Positions 8,285-17,491 of a stretch of 64,000 bases of DNA are shown here, piece after piece; position 1 is the stretch's first letter; the number at the start of each line of letters is the position of its first letter. Position numbers and translations under genes: made by a program. Under the pieces are notes generated by a model that saw only the letters and a program-made list of their open reading frames with translations, had not been told where the DNA came from and did not search any database. Source of the DNA: Rurimicrobium sp040387755 (GTDB taxonomy: Bacteria; Bacteroidota; Bacteroidia; Chitinophagales; Chitinophagaceae); the NCBI GenBank assembly GCA_040387755.1, contig JAZKDB010000002.1:558001-622000 (forward strand). Direction: 5' to 3'.

Positions 8285-8349
8285 CAAAGAAAAAATGTCT
8301 TTAATCCTTCGTCAGGCTCTGGATGACATTTTTTCTTTGGCTCCGCTCA
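8285..8349. repeat. 15-bp perfect inverted repeat
   Basis: CAAAGAAAAAATGTC (8285-8299) and its exact complement (8335-8349) enclose a 35-base loop with TCCTTCGTCAGG, a string also found in the dispersed repeats at 58.8 and 60.2 kb. It is likely a folded end of the same element family. Confidence 0.7.
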
Positions 8350-8414
8350 TTAGATGAATCGACAAGGAAACCTGATAAACTACTAGAAAACCCAATATGG
8401 AAAATGATTAGCCC

Positions 8415-9113
8415 TCAGCCCTTACCATAAAACAACTCCAGATACTTCTTAAAAGTCTTACCCAAAGGCAATACAGCCTTAGGCATAATAACCTCCCCAC
8501 CCTTCACCTCCTGTATATGCGCCGTGTTCACCATAAACGATTTGTGAATACGGATAAACTGTGGTGCTGGCAATCGGCCCTCCAGCTCTTTAGTAGTAAG
8601 CGCCGTAACAAAAGTCTTATTGTCGCACACTATTTTGACATAGTTACCCATACTCTGGATATAGATAATCTCTTCCGGTGCTATTTCCTTCAACTGCCCG
8701 TCTACCCTTATCTCCAGTGCAGCCAAAGACAGCGCAGGCAAATGTGTTTTCTTTTCGCTGATGCGCCGTGCCGCTTTCTCTATTGCTTTTATCAACCGTT
8801 CAAAACGGATAGGCTTATGCAGATAATCCACCGCATCATACTCATAACTCTTAAGTGCATAATCCGAGTAAGCAGTAGTAACAATAACCGCAGGAGGATT
8901 GGGCAACATATCCAACAGCGCAAATCCATCTATTTCCGGCATATTAATATCCAGCAACAATATATCCACAGGCTCCGTCTTGAGCAATTGATACACCTCC
9001 AGTGCATTATAACAACTACCCGCAAACTCTGTATTGGGCAGCTCGGTCAGGTAGCGCTTCAGCACTATATGCGAACCCGGTTCGTCGTCGGCTATGAGGC
9101 AGCGGAGTAGCAT
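8415..9113 (-). CDS. LytTR-family response regulator
   Basis: A 232-residue response regulator. The receiver domain spans about 1-120 with the acidic pair DD at 9-10, phospho-acceptor Asp at about 55 (LLLDINMPEIDG) and the conserved Lys at about 100 (YLHKPI). A LytTR DNA-binding domain follows at about 135-230 (IYIQSMGNYVKIVCD, FIRIHKSFMVNTAHI). It overlaps the upstream sensor kinase gene by 22 bases, so the two form a translationally coupled LytS/LytTR-type pair. Targets are unknown; the divergent T9SS cargo gene at 10358 is a neighbour but no shared LytTR site was identified. Confidence 0.93.
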   Translation of the reverse strand: MLLRCLIADDEPGSHIVLKRYLTELPNTEFAGSCYNALEVYQLLKTEPVDILLLDINMPEIDGFALLDMLPNPPAVIVTTAYSDYALKSYEYDAVDYLHKPIRFERLIKAIEKAARRISEKKTHLPALSLAALEIRVDGQLKEIAPEEIIYIQSMGNYVKIVCDNKTFVTALTTKELEGRLPAPQFIRIHKSFMVNTAHIQEVKGGEVIMPKAVLPLGKTFKKYLELFYGKG

Positions 9114-10135
9114 TTGAGGTCGGATAGATTGAGTAATACGGTAAAATAACGGTCTTCTTCCTGCAGGTCCAGTACAAACTGTTCCGGGTAGATTAATTCC
9201 AGGCGGCGGCGAGTATTCTGCATTCCGGTATAAGTAGATGACTTGCTGCCCCCTTGATGGATTTCATTGCGCACAAACAACTCCAGCCCCTCTTCATTGG
9301 CCCTTATACGGATATGCACCTCCGTAGGCTTAATGGCAGTAGTACCATGCTTGAAAGCATTCTCTATAAAATTAAAAAGCACCAGCGGTACGATGCAGGC
9401 ATTAGTAGCCGGAGCAATATCGGCTTCATAATACACCCTGCACCGCTGCCCCAGCCTTTCCTTTTCGAAAGCGATATAATGCTCTATAAAAGCAATCTCC
9501 TCCGCCAGAGGCACCTGCTTCTTTTTGCTGCTGTCCAGCACATAGCGCATCAGTTCACTCAGTTTCAATATCAGTTCTTTGCCCGTAGAAGATTGCTGTA
9601 AAATATGACTGTAAATATTATTGAGCGCATTGAACAAAAAATGAGGATTCAGTTGCTCATTCAGTTGCTTCAATTCCAATTCCTTCTTTTCCTGTTCTAC
9701 CTGAAACAATCTTTCCCGGTCGCGATAATAAATATAGGCCAGGTAAATACCTAATGCAGCCCAATAATAAATAAGTTCTACCCAACACATTGCAACCCAT
9801 TTTTGCCAGGGATAATCGGATGCTTCATCAAGAAAAAAGCTCTTCATAGCTTTATACAACCAGCTGCTGCCCATCAGCAGGGCTGTCACAGAGAGAGCAT
9901 ATAAAAGAAAGCGTTGCTTCTTGAGCAGATAATGATACAACACAAGATTGTGAAGCAAAAAAGAACCATAACTGTTAGCCAGCAAAGTTGCTTCAATCAG
10001 AATTATTTTGGGTGTCATCTGACCTAACACAAGCGGAACGCCGGTATTACTGCTCAGCAAAATAAGAAAGATAATCAGATTGCGCAGTACAAAACTGCCG
10101 GCCAACCGCCGGATCACTTTTTCTGTGACTGTCAT
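9092..10135 (-). CDS. LytS/YehU-type sensor histidine kinase
   Basis: A 347-residue membrane kinase. Four hydrophobic segments lie in the first 140 residues (about 18-38, 45-68, 77-95, 115-137), followed by a coiled coil (QVEQEKKELELKQLNEQ), the His_kinase domain with LNPHFLFNALNNI (His at about 165) and an HATPase domain with FNFIENAFKHG and TGMQNTRRRLELIYP. No PAS or HAMP domain is present. It should phosphorylate the response regulator encoded downstream with overlap. The start is an ATG at 10133-10135. Confidence 0.93.
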   Translation of the reverse strand: MTVTEKVIRRLAGSFVLRNLIIFLILLSSNTGVPLVLGQMTPKIILIEATLLANSYGSFLLHNLVLYHYLLKKQRFLLYALSVTALLMGSSWLYKAMKSFFLDEASDYPWQKWVAMCWVELIYYWAALGIYLAYIYYRDRERLFQVEQEKKELELKQLNEQLNPHFLFNALNNIYSHILQQSSTGKELILKLSELMRYVLDSSKKKQVPLAEEIAFIEHYIAFEKERLGQRCRVYYEADIAPATNACIVPLVLFNFIENAFKHGTTAIKPTEVHIRIRANEEGLELFVRNEIHQGGSKSSTYTGMQNTRRRLELIYPEQFVLDLQEEDRYFTVLLNLSDLKCYSAAS

Positions 10136-10357
10136 GGTAAATGTTTAAATAAGGTGACGTAAAATAAAGGATAATAAACGAATCCGGATGCTAAAATGAC
10201 GAAAGGCGTTTATCATTTATTAAGTGTCTTGGTGTAAAATCTACCAACCATATTGGCAAACTTTACGTCCTAAAGCCTGTGACAAGATGTATTGCCCTAA
10301 AAGGAATCATCGGGTCAACAAACTATTTATTCATCATTATCTTAAAATCCACACATT

Positions 10358-11704
10358 ATGAAAAAAACTGTATTCCTCTGTTTTGCACTGGCAGCAGCCC
10401 TATCCGGCAAAGCAGCCAACTCCTTGCTCAGCGCCCCTGTTGCAGGGCCCTTAGGACACACCAAACTGGCCGCCATGAGCATTGCCGCCAATGGCACCGA
10501 TGTAGTATTACTACTGGCCGACAAGACCTCATTGTACGCATTGGACATTGATGACAACAAAGCCTCCGAAGCCACAGCCAACACCATTACCTCTATCCCC
10601 AATTTTGTAGACACCAAACTAAAACCCGTAGCAGGAGGAGCCACCCTCACCGTGTTGGATATTGAAGTAAACCCTATCTCTAAATCTGTGTATGTGCTGG
10701 CAGAAGCCGCAGGCACCAGTTATGTATTCAAAGTGCGCAACAATGGCGCTACAGTTACCTTGGTCAACCTCTCATCCATTAGTCACAGCACCATAAGCTG
10801 GGGTGCTTCTTTCGAAGTAATGGATATGACCTGGGGCAACAACAAATTATATGCTTCATCAGGTAGCTTTTCGCTCAATGGTTCTGTAGCAACAGTAGCC
10901 TCTCCATTTGCCCATGGCAGCAGCATCAGCCAAAGATCTACCTCTATGTTTAAGTCAAACTGGGGCGGCAGTTACTTTACCACCGCACCGCTCGAAACCC
11001 TAACCTACGGTATGGTAAAAACCAAACATCGCCTGATGGGTGTCACTACCTGTGCACCGGGCTTTTCGTTGGACATAGCAGGCCTTACCGGTAGCGGAGC
11101 ACTACAGGTAACCGAAGATTTCAACATCAACATGGGTACTTCAAAAAAAGTAGTCTTCCAGCATCACGACAGCAAAGACTGGCTTTTTGACCTGCACGAC
11201 AACAAATTATACCGTATCGGAGAATCCCTGATAGACGGCAGCCCTGTTACTGCAGGCCAACACAACAACAACTCACTCTTGACCCGCGATTTTAGTGGAG
11301 CTGTCTCTGCGGGTGTTGTGGCCGATGTATTTAAAAGTTATACCGGTCTGTATAAAGTCATTTCTTTCTGGGACAACTATCGTCTGCTGGTTCTTGAAGA
11401 TGCAGGCACCTTGAAACTAATGCAAACAGCCACCACTGTTCCTACTGCTATCCAAAACATTCAGGCAAGCAACAACTTCAGCATTTATCCAAACCCTGCA
11501 CATCATACTTTGAATGTGAGTCTTTCTGCCAAAGAAGAAACTACACTACAAATATTCTCTATGGAAGGCAAAATGATTCAAAGCAGCATAGTAAATGGTA
11601 ATAGTGCAACATTGGACATCAGCACATTAGCCACAGGCCAATATATATTGAAAGCGACATCCGGCGAGAATCTTGCAGGACAACAAATTTTTGTAGTACA
11701 ATAA
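10358..11704 (+). CDS. secreted protein with T9SS C-terminal sorting domain
   Basis: A 448-residue protein with an N-terminal signal peptide (MKKTVFLCFALAAALSGKAA). The middle part (about 30-360) is beta-rich, with motifs like VLDIEVNPISKSVYVLAE that suggest a propeller-like fold, without a family I can name. The last about 80 residues are a typical type A sorting domain: NNFSIYPNPAHHTLNV, then LQIFSMEGKMI and ATGQYILKATS. Cargo of the type IX secretion system, exported or anchored on the cell surface. The next gene starts 10 bases downstream and is probably co-transcribed. Confidence 0.88.
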   Translation: MKKTVFLCFALAAALSGKAANSLLSAPVAGPLGHTKLAAMSIAANGTDVVLLLADKTSLYALDIDDNKASEATANTITSIPNFVDTKLKPVAGGATLTVLDIEVNPISKSVYVLAEAAGTSYVFKVRNNGATVTLVNLSSISHSTISWGASFEVMDMTWGNNKLYASSGSFSLNGSVATVASPFAHGSSISQRSTSMFKSNWGGSYFTTAPLETLTYGMVKTKHRLMGVTTCAPGFSLDIAGLTGSGALQVTEDFNINMGTSKKVVFQHHDSKDWLFDLHDNKLYRIGESLIDGSPVTAGQHNNNSLLTRDFSGAVSAGVVADVFKSYTGLYKVISFWDNYRLLVLEDAGTLKLMQTATTVPTAIQNIQASNNFSIYPNPAHHTLNVSLSAKEETTLQIFSMEGKMIQSSIVNGNSATLDISTLATGQYILKATSGENLAGQQIFVVQ

Positions 11705-11714
11705 TCTCCATTAC

Positions 11715-12782
11715 ATGAAGTCAATTCTCTGTTTATGTTTCGCCAGCCTATGCCTTCAGTTGCATCAGGCATATGGCCAGGCGAAGTACCAAATATCAGG
11801 TAATAACAGACAACCTTATATCTGCATACCGCAAGTCAGCGCAGGTTCCGACACAGGCAGGCAAGGGCAAAAGCCCTTCCTGTACCTGATGTCTGGTGCC
11901 CAAATATCCGAATTGCCGGTAGCAGGTAACTATACCGAAGCCAATGGAAAGATATGCTTTCAACCCCTTTATCCTTTGGCCGAAGGCAACAGTTTTGTGC
12001 TGCGTACTGCAGGCTATAATGATACTATTATTTCTATAGCCGCTGCAAAAATGTCCATTCCCACTGAGGCCAGTACTGTAAAAGCCATCTACCCCCTTAC
12101 AGACACCATACCCGAAAACATCCTCTTCTTTCATGTACGCTTTAGCCAGCCAATGAAAGAAGATAGAGATGCCTGGAAAAAAGTGCATATCATAAATGAT
12201 AGAGGAGAAAAAATACCCGGAACCTGGAGACAAAGAAGCTATTGGCTGGACAGTGGCCGATTGCTGGTACTAATGATACACCCCGGCAGGGTAAAAAGTG
12301 GCATTCATTATACAGGACCTGTCTTTGCAATAGGTAAAGCCTACAACATACAAGTAGACAGTAGCATGGAAGATCAGTATGGACGGCCATTAACAGCTTC
12401 CGCACATCATCGATATGTAGTTACAGAAGAGCATCACCAAAAACTACTGGCATGCTCCGTACCCAAGACAGTAAAAGCCGGAACAAAGGAAGCAATAGAA
12501 ATTAAGTTTTGTAACGGAATTGATCATGCGGCTGCCTGTAAAGGTATTTTTATGTATGACGCTGCAGGCAAATCTCTGACTTGTACTGTTCAGCAATACG
12601 AAGAATATACTGTCAGGATACAGCCTGATGAAACCTGGCCCAAAGGAAAAATACAATTAGAACTCTCCGGCTCTCTGTACGATTGTGCAGGCAACAGACT
12701 CAACAGGCTTTTTGAAATGAAGAAGAAAAACACTTACCTCAAAGACCAATCATCAAAACGTTTTAATCTGAATGCAGAATAA
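11715..12782 (+). CDS. secreted protein with Ig-like (Big_5-type) region
   Basis: A 355-residue protein with a signal peptide ending near QAYGQ (about 18-22). Residues about 120-245 have the look of a bacterial Ig-like Big_5/SbsA domain (FFHVRFSQPMKEDRDAW, then a final YNIQVDSSMEDQYGRPL), and a second beta-domain follows (about 255-345). No catalytic motif and no T9SS sorting domain. It lies 10 bases after the T9SS cargo gene, so it is likely in the same operon, perhaps periplasmic or surface-associated. Function unknown. Confidence 0.75.
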   Translation: MKSILCLCFASLCLQLHQAYGQAKYQISGNNRQPYICIPQVSAGSDTGRQGQKPFLYLMSGAQISELPVAGNYTEANGKICFQPLYPLAEGNSFVLRTAGYNDTIISIAAAKMSIPTEASTVKAIYPLTDTIPENILFFHVRFSQPMKEDRDAWKKVHIINDRGEKIPGTWRQRSYWLDSGRLLVLMIHPGRVKSGIHYTGPVFAIGKAYNIQVDSSMEDQYGRPLTASAHHRYVVTEEHHQKLLACSVPKTVKAGTKEAIEIKFCNGIDHAAACKGIFMYDAAGKSLTCTVQQYEEYTVRIQPDETWPKGKIQLELSGSLYDCAGNRLNRLFEMKKKNTYLKDQSSKRFNLNAE

Positions 12783-12881
12783 AGGGCAGCAATTAGATTC
12801 TGCTATGACTTGCAAAATGCGTAGCCAAATTAAAAATTAGAACAGATAGAGAGAGTCAGGCAAATAGCTATCTTTATTGCG

Positions 12882-13964
12882 ATGAAAAAAAACCTCCTCC
12901 TTCTCTTTGTATTGTTGGCCAACATTTGCCAGGCACAGCAAAATACAAACTATAAAATCATAGCCTATTATACCGGCAATGCAGAAAAGTTGCAGCAATA
13001 TCCGCTGCACAAACTGACTCATATTATCTACAGCTTTGTCAAACTCCAAAACGATACTTTGATGCTGCGTGATGCCGGGCAGGAACAAACAGTGACGCAG
13101 ATTGTTGCCCTGAAAAAGAAATACCCTCAGCTAAAAATAATGGTGTCTATGGGCGGCTGGAGTGGCTGTGCCCCCTGTAGCGATTTGTTTGCCGATGCAA
13201 AACATCGTAAAACATTTGCAAAAACAACTGTTGCCCTCCTCAAAAAATACCATCTGGACGGCATAGACCTGGATTGGGAATATCCTGCCATCGAAGGATT
13301 CCCCGGGCATAAATACCATCCATCTGACAAAAGAAACTTTACCGAACTCATCAGAACCCTGAGAGCAGAAATGGGCAACAAATACCTGCTGAGTTTTGCT
13401 GCGGGAGGTTTTATAAAATATCTGGATGAATCGGTTGATTGGCAGGAAGTAACACCGATGGTAGATTTTATCAACCTGATGACTTATGATTTGGTAGGTG
13501 GATACGCAACCGTAACCGGACATCATACCCCTTTGTATAGCTACAGAGCCAATCAGGAGTCTACCGACAAATGTGTGAGCTGGCTGATGAATCAAAATAT
13601 ACCAGCCAATAAACTCATCACCGGTGCCGCTTTCTATGCCCGAGTATGGGAAAAAGTAAGCGCCGACAACAATGGCTTGTATCAGAACGGTGTATTTAAA
13701 GAAGCCGTGGATTACAACAAATTCCATCAGTACTTCAGCGACAGTTCGGGCTTTGTATATCACTGGGACGAAAAGGCCAAGGCTCCTTATCAGTACAATA
13801 CCCAAAAGAAACTATTTGCCACCTTCGATAATGAACGCTCGATAGAGGAGAAAGCAAAATATGTACGAGACCTTCGTCTGGGCGGTATTATGTTTTGGGA
13901 GCTGGTGCTGGACAAACCCCAAAACGGGTTGGTGGATATACTGTATCAGGTACTCAAAAAGTAA
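12882..13964 (+). CDS. secreted GH18 family chitinase
   Basis: A 360-residue glycoside hydrolase with a signal peptide (MKKNLLLLFVLLANICQAQ). GH18 signatures are complete: the SxGG-type strand MVSMGGWSG (about 88-96) and the catalytic DGIDLDWEYP (126-135) with Glu 133 as acid/base, then INLMTYDL near 200. The C-terminal barrel strand GGIMFWELVLDK fits the family Trp. It hydrolyses chitin or chitooligosaccharides in the periplasm or outside. No carbohydrate-binding module or sorting domain is present. Confidence 0.93.
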   Translation: MKKNLLLLFVLLANICQAQQNTNYKIIAYYTGNAEKLQQYPLHKLTHIIYSFVKLQNDTLMLRDAGQEQTVTQIVALKKKYPQLKIMVSMGGWSGCAPCSDLFADAKHRKTFAKTTVALLKKYHLDGIDLDWEYPAIEGFPGHKYHPSDKRNFTELIRTLRAEMGNKYLLSFAAGGFIKYLDESVDWQEVTPMVDFINLMTYDLVGGYATVTGHHTPLYSYRANQESTDKCVSWLMNQNIPANKLITGAAFYARVWEKVSADNNGLYQNGVFKEAVDYNKFHQYFSDSSGFVYHWDEKAKAPYQYNTQKKLFATFDNERSIEEKAKYVRDLRLGGIMFWELVLDKPQNGLVDILYQVLKK

Positions 13965-14295
13965 ACAGACAAAAGGGGAAACCTCCATTTTCGCATTTCA
14001 TTTAGGAGACGAGCATCCGGTTCAATTGTTTTACTATTTTGGGTGTAGAATATTTTCGGGTTCTTTTAACTGCATCATAGCCCGCTCTTTAGAAATCAAA
14101 TAGGTGAACTGATTTTCCTGCAATAAGACAGAGCAAAAAACAAGATGGGTGTTTTAATAGCCAATTCAAATTTTACTTCACGTTTACTTAAAGACCAAAG
14201 CCTGCAGATGACATTACCCTGATTTAAATAATGTCATTACACACAAAAAGGGAGCGAATGATATTCGCCCCCTCTTTTCTTAATATACTTGATGG
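13965..14295. other. gene-free stretch
   Basis: About 330 bases between the chitinase and the subtilase stump. Apart from a minus-strand terminator at 14246-14278, I see no gene or repeat. Confidence 0.5.
14246..14278 (-). terminator. intrinsic terminator reading leftward from the subtilase stump
   Basis: On the minus strand GGGGGCGAAT pairs with ATTCGCTCCC (one G-U wobble) around a 3-base loop and is followed by TTTTTGTGT. The wobble only pairs well in this direction, so it served the minus-strand gene ending at 14296. Confidence 0.65.
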
Positions 14296-14490
14296 TTACT
14301 TATAAAATCTACCCACATTTAATCTTTTGCCTGTAACACATTTACCTTTTAAAGTTGGTGTAACAGTGCCAAGAGTGGTGATAGCATTTTTAATTCCTGC
14401 GGCACTACTACCCGGAAATGCTGATACCCATAAAGCTGCAGCCCCGGTGACATGAGGAGCAGCCATAGAGGTTCCGACCACTGGCAAGAC
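14296..14490 (-). pseudogene. C-terminal stump of a subtilisin-like S8 protease
   Basis: The last about 64 residues of a peptidase S8: the catalytic Ser motif GTSMAAPHVTGAAALW, then SAFPGSSAAGIKNAI and a C-terminal KGKCVTGKRLNVGRF typical of subtilases. The Asp and His parts of the triad and the signal peptide are missing; homology stops at about 14490, where the opposite-strand LuxR stump begins. The original stop and terminator are intact, so this is a decayed remnant of a once complete gene. Confidence 0.85.
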
Positions 14491-14495
14491 TATGC

Positions 14496-14903
14496 CCTGA
14501 TGTAAAGCTCATGGTTCTGACCGTACATCAGGATGATAATCATATTTTAGAAGCATTAAAAGCAGGAGCGAAAGGATATATGCTTAAGAGGAGTAAACCT
14601 CACCAAATTATTGAGGCCATCCGGGATATCTTTAATGGAGGAGCAGCCATCAGTAGTGAAATTGCTATAAAACTACTCAACCTTCTTCCTGAGTTAAAGA
14701 GCCTCCCAACTGATGCAAGCCTTGGAATTTCGAAGCGAGAAAAAGAAATACTTGAATACTTGGCCAAAGGGAATACCTATGATGAAATCGCATCGAAATT
14801 ATTCATTAGCATTAATACCCTAAAGTCGCATGTATACAGGATATATACCAAGCTTAATGTAGACAACAGAACCGAAGCTATAAACAAATACTTCGGAAAA
14901 TAA
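14496..14903 (+). pseudogene. 5'-truncated LuxR/NarL-type response regulator
   Basis: Similarity to a receiver domain begins abruptly at about 14496 (PDVKLMVLTVHQDD, i.e. the fourth strand) and continues through ALKAGAKGYMLK, with the conserved Lys. A full GerE/LuxR helix-turn-helix follows (SKREKEILEYLAKGNTYDEIASKLFISINTLKSHV). The phospho-acceptor Asp and the first half of the receiver domain are absent. An ATG at 14511 could still initiate a 130-residue protein with the DNA-binding domain, but no promoter or ribosome site is evident. Confidence 0.8.
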
Positions 14904-14963
14904 ACACACGATCAAAATTTTGGCAGAGATAGTAATTGTTTACTTTATGCTTGTTTTGTAAGA

Positions 14964-16346
14964 TTACTTTCCGATACAAAACTTACCGAAAATCGTCCCG
15001 AGTATATCGCGGTCTACCTCTACCTGTCCGGTGATGGTACCCAGATAATGCAGGCACCGACGTATATCCAAAGCCAGCAGTTCTCCCGAGATATTGTTTT
15101 CCATTGCGCTTTCAATATCAGTAAGGCATTCACTTACTTTCAGCAAGGCATCATGATGGCGTGCATTGGTTACAATGCTGCTTTCTGTATGGACGGCTCC
15201 GTTATTTACTTTATCAAAAAGTACTTGTTTCAGTTCGGCAATACCCTCCCTTTTCTTGGCAGAAATACAATGACCCGAGGAATTGATTTCCGGGCTGATA
15301 CCCATACTTTGATTTCGGGCCTGCCATTCGTCAAATTTATTCAACACCACAATTGTCTTATCCGCAAAAGGTTGCAGCCAATCCATACTATCCTGGGAGT
15401 CATCACCCATATCTACCAAATGAATAATAATATCTGCTTTTTCTGCATTGGCTTTAGAGCGTTCAATACCTATATCTTCTATCACATCACCTTTACTGTT
15501 GCGGATACCGGCTGTATCTATCAATCTGAAAATAATACCATTGATATTTAGTCTTTCTTCAATAGTATCACGAGTAGTGCCAGCAATATCACTAACGATG
15601 GCACGCTCCTCATTGAGCAAGGCATTGAGCAAAGTGCTTTTCCCGGCATTTGGTTTACCGATAATGGCCACACTGACACCGTTTTTGATTGCATTACCCA
15701 GTCCAAATGATTGAATCAATTGGTGGGTAGCCGTTTTGATGTTATGGATAAGTTGCGCCAACTGACTGCGATCGGCAAACTCTACATCCTCCTGGCTAAA
15801 ATCAAGTTCCAACTCAATAAGTGCAGCAAATGTAATCAGCTGTTCACGCAGTATCTTGAGGTCAGAAGAGAAGCCTCCTTTCAATTGCCTCAGGGCTGTT
15901 TGCTGTGCCGCAGAGCTGTCTGCCGCTATCAAATCGGCCACTGCTTCGGCCTGAGCCAAATCCAGTTTTCCGTTGAGGAATGCACGTTGTGTAAACTCGC
16001 CCGGCATCGCCATTCTTGCACCATTGGCCACACAAACCTGAACTATATTTTGTAAAATAAATGCCGACCCATGGCCACTGATTTCCACTACATCCTCGCC
16101 GGTATAGCTTTTGGGGTTCTTAAAAATACTCGCCACTACTTCATCAACTACCTGCTCGCTTGCTGTTCCCTTACCCGAAACAATATGTCCGAAATGAATG
16201 GTATGTGTTGATTGCTTACTTAAATCTTTGCCTTTAAAAACAGCGTTGGCAATAGTTAGCGCGTCCTTCCCACTCAGGCGCACCACACCTATAGCCCCCA
16301 TTCCGGGCGCAGTAGCAACAGCAACAATTGTATCGTTTGGATTCAT
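14964..16346 (-). CDS. mnmE: tRNA modification GTPase MnmE
   Basis: A full-length 460-residue MnmE. N-terminal tetrahydrofolate-binding domain (DTIVAVATAPGMGAIGVVRLSG), then the G domain with GKPNAGKS, DIAGTTRDT, DTAG and NKFD, and the invariant C-terminal CIGK whose Cys is needed for the modification chemistry. With MnmG it installs the carboxymethylaminomethyl group at wobble uridine 34 of tRNAs. It lies downstream of the CDF transporter gene (gap 21 bases) on the same strand. Confidence 0.97.
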   Translation of the reverse strand: MNPNDTIVAVATAPGMGAIGVVRLSGKDALTIANAVFKGKDLSKQSTHTIHFGHIVSGKGTASEQVVDEVVASIFKNPKSYTGEDVVEISGHGSAFILQNIVQVCVANGARMAMPGEFTQRAFLNGKLDLAQAEAVADLIAADSSAAQQTALRQLKGGFSSDLKILREQLITFAALIELELDFSQEDVEFADRSQLAQLIHNIKTATHQLIQSFGLGNAIKNGVSVAIIGKPNAGKSTLLNALLNEERAIVSDIAGTTRDTIEERLNINGIIFRLIDTAGIRNSKGDVIEDIGIERSKANAEKADIIIHLVDMGDDSQDSMDWLQPFADKTIVVLNKFDEWQARNQSMGISPEINSSGHCISAKKREGIAELKQVLFDKVNNGAVHTESSIVTNARHHDALLKVSECLTDIESAMENNISGELLALDIRRCLHYLGTITGQVEVDRDILGTIFGKFCIGK

Positions 16347-16367
16347 CAGGATGTAAAAATAATCGTT

Positions 16368-17351
16368 TTAAATTTGAGGCTTGCCGTGTTGTCTGTTTGT
16401 CAATACATTCTCGAAATCCCATGGCAAACTCATATTAAGAGCATGCTTGCGTTCGATGCATTCCTGCACAGAACAGATAGTACAGGAAAAATCCTTACAT
16501 GCATCTATATGAATAAAGCATTCTACTTTGCCACCAAATTCATCAGAGACCAGACTTTCCAAACTATGAATTTCTTTTTCGGCCTGCTGCACTGTAAAAT
16601 ACCAGGGCAATGTTAAATGTGCATCTATATGCAACACCGGACCATATTGAATAGCGCGCATATTGTGTAAATCAACCCAGAAAGGATTTCGTTTTTCGTT
16701 TAATATTGCCACCACATCCCTAAGCAATTGCTCGTCTGCCTCATCCATAATACCAGCGAGAGATTTGCGCAAAACTTTGTAACCGGTAAGGATAATTACC
16801 AATCCAAAACAGGCAGCAATCAGCTGATCAATCCAGCTCCAGCCAGTAAAATGAAGCACAATCAAACCTGCAACAATAGCGAAAGTAGAATAGGCATCCG
16901 ATTTGAGATGAGTAGCTGCAGCCTCCACCGTCATGCTCCTGTTTTGGCGGGCCACACGCAATGCATACCAACCAAAAAGGTAATTGAGTAATCCGGTGAT
17001 AAGAGTGATAACAATGCCTATATCCAGTTTATTGAGCGGTACCGGATGAAAAAAAGTATAAACCACCTGATAAATAATCATCAGGCCTGCCAATGCAATC
17101 AAAGCTCCTTCTACCGCCGCCGAAATAAACTCTGCCTTGCCATGTCCATAAGGGTGATTAGCATCCCGGGGCTTTGCCGACAGCGAAATACTGTACCATC
17201 CTATAAATCCGGTAATTACATTTACTGTGCTCTCCAAAGCATCGGTAAGAATAGCAACAGAATGAGTAAGGTACCAGGCCCAGATTTTTCCGGTAAAAAG
17301 CAAAACCGAAAAGAGGGCAATATATTTTTGGATGCGAATGGCTGATTTCAT
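16368..17351 (-). CDS. cation diffusion facilitator transporter
   Basis: A 327-residue CDF-family metal/proton antiporter with about six membrane helices and a C-terminal cytoplasmic domain. Family marks are the NHPYGHGKAEF loop and the fifth-helix metal site HLKSD. In the second helix the usual DxxxD pair reads TDALESTVNV, so the second Asp is not in its standard place; I believe related Bacteroidota proteins have the same form. After the core is a Cys-containing tail (CKDFSCTICSVQEC). Probable export of a divalent cation such as Zn or Fe; the ion cannot be told from sequence. Confidence 0.9.
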   Translation of the reverse strand: MKSAIRIQKYIALFSVLLFTGKIWAWYLTHSVAILTDALESTVNVITGFIGWYSISLSAKPRDANHPYGHGKAEFISAAVEGALIALAGLMIIYQVVYTFFHPVPLNKLDIGIVITLITGLLNYLFGWYALRVARQNRSMTVEAAATHLKSDAYSTFAIVAGLIVLHFTGWSWIDQLIAACFGLVIILTGYKVLRKSLAGIMDEADEQLLRDVVAILNEKRNPFWVDLHNMRAIQYGPVLHIDAHLTLPWYFTVQQAEKEIHSLESLVSDEFGGKVECFIHIDACKDFSCTICSVQECIERKHALNMSLPWDFENVLTNRQHGKPQI

Positions 17352-17491
17352 TCAGTAATATTAGGCTGCAAATGTAGCGCTAATTTTTTGTGGGCTCAAC
17401 TTAGCTTTGCTATTGAACTAAGGCTGTAGTTTATACTGAACGAAGCCGAAATACTCCGTCAGGGCAAGCAATGTCTATTCAGCTTTTATTT

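Larger units (their letters stand above)
7595..8414. other. gene-free region with minisatellite and dispersed repeats
   Basis: About 820 bases between the 6860 gene and the LytTR regulator. It contains the terminator at 7618, the 21-bp tandem array (7711-8025), a copy of the dispersed repeat also found at 60.1 kb (8131-8155), a 28-base direct repeat (8162-8189 and 8252-8279) and a 15-bp inverted repeat (8285-8349). Open frames here follow from the 21-base periodicity and show no protein family. Confidence 0.75.
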
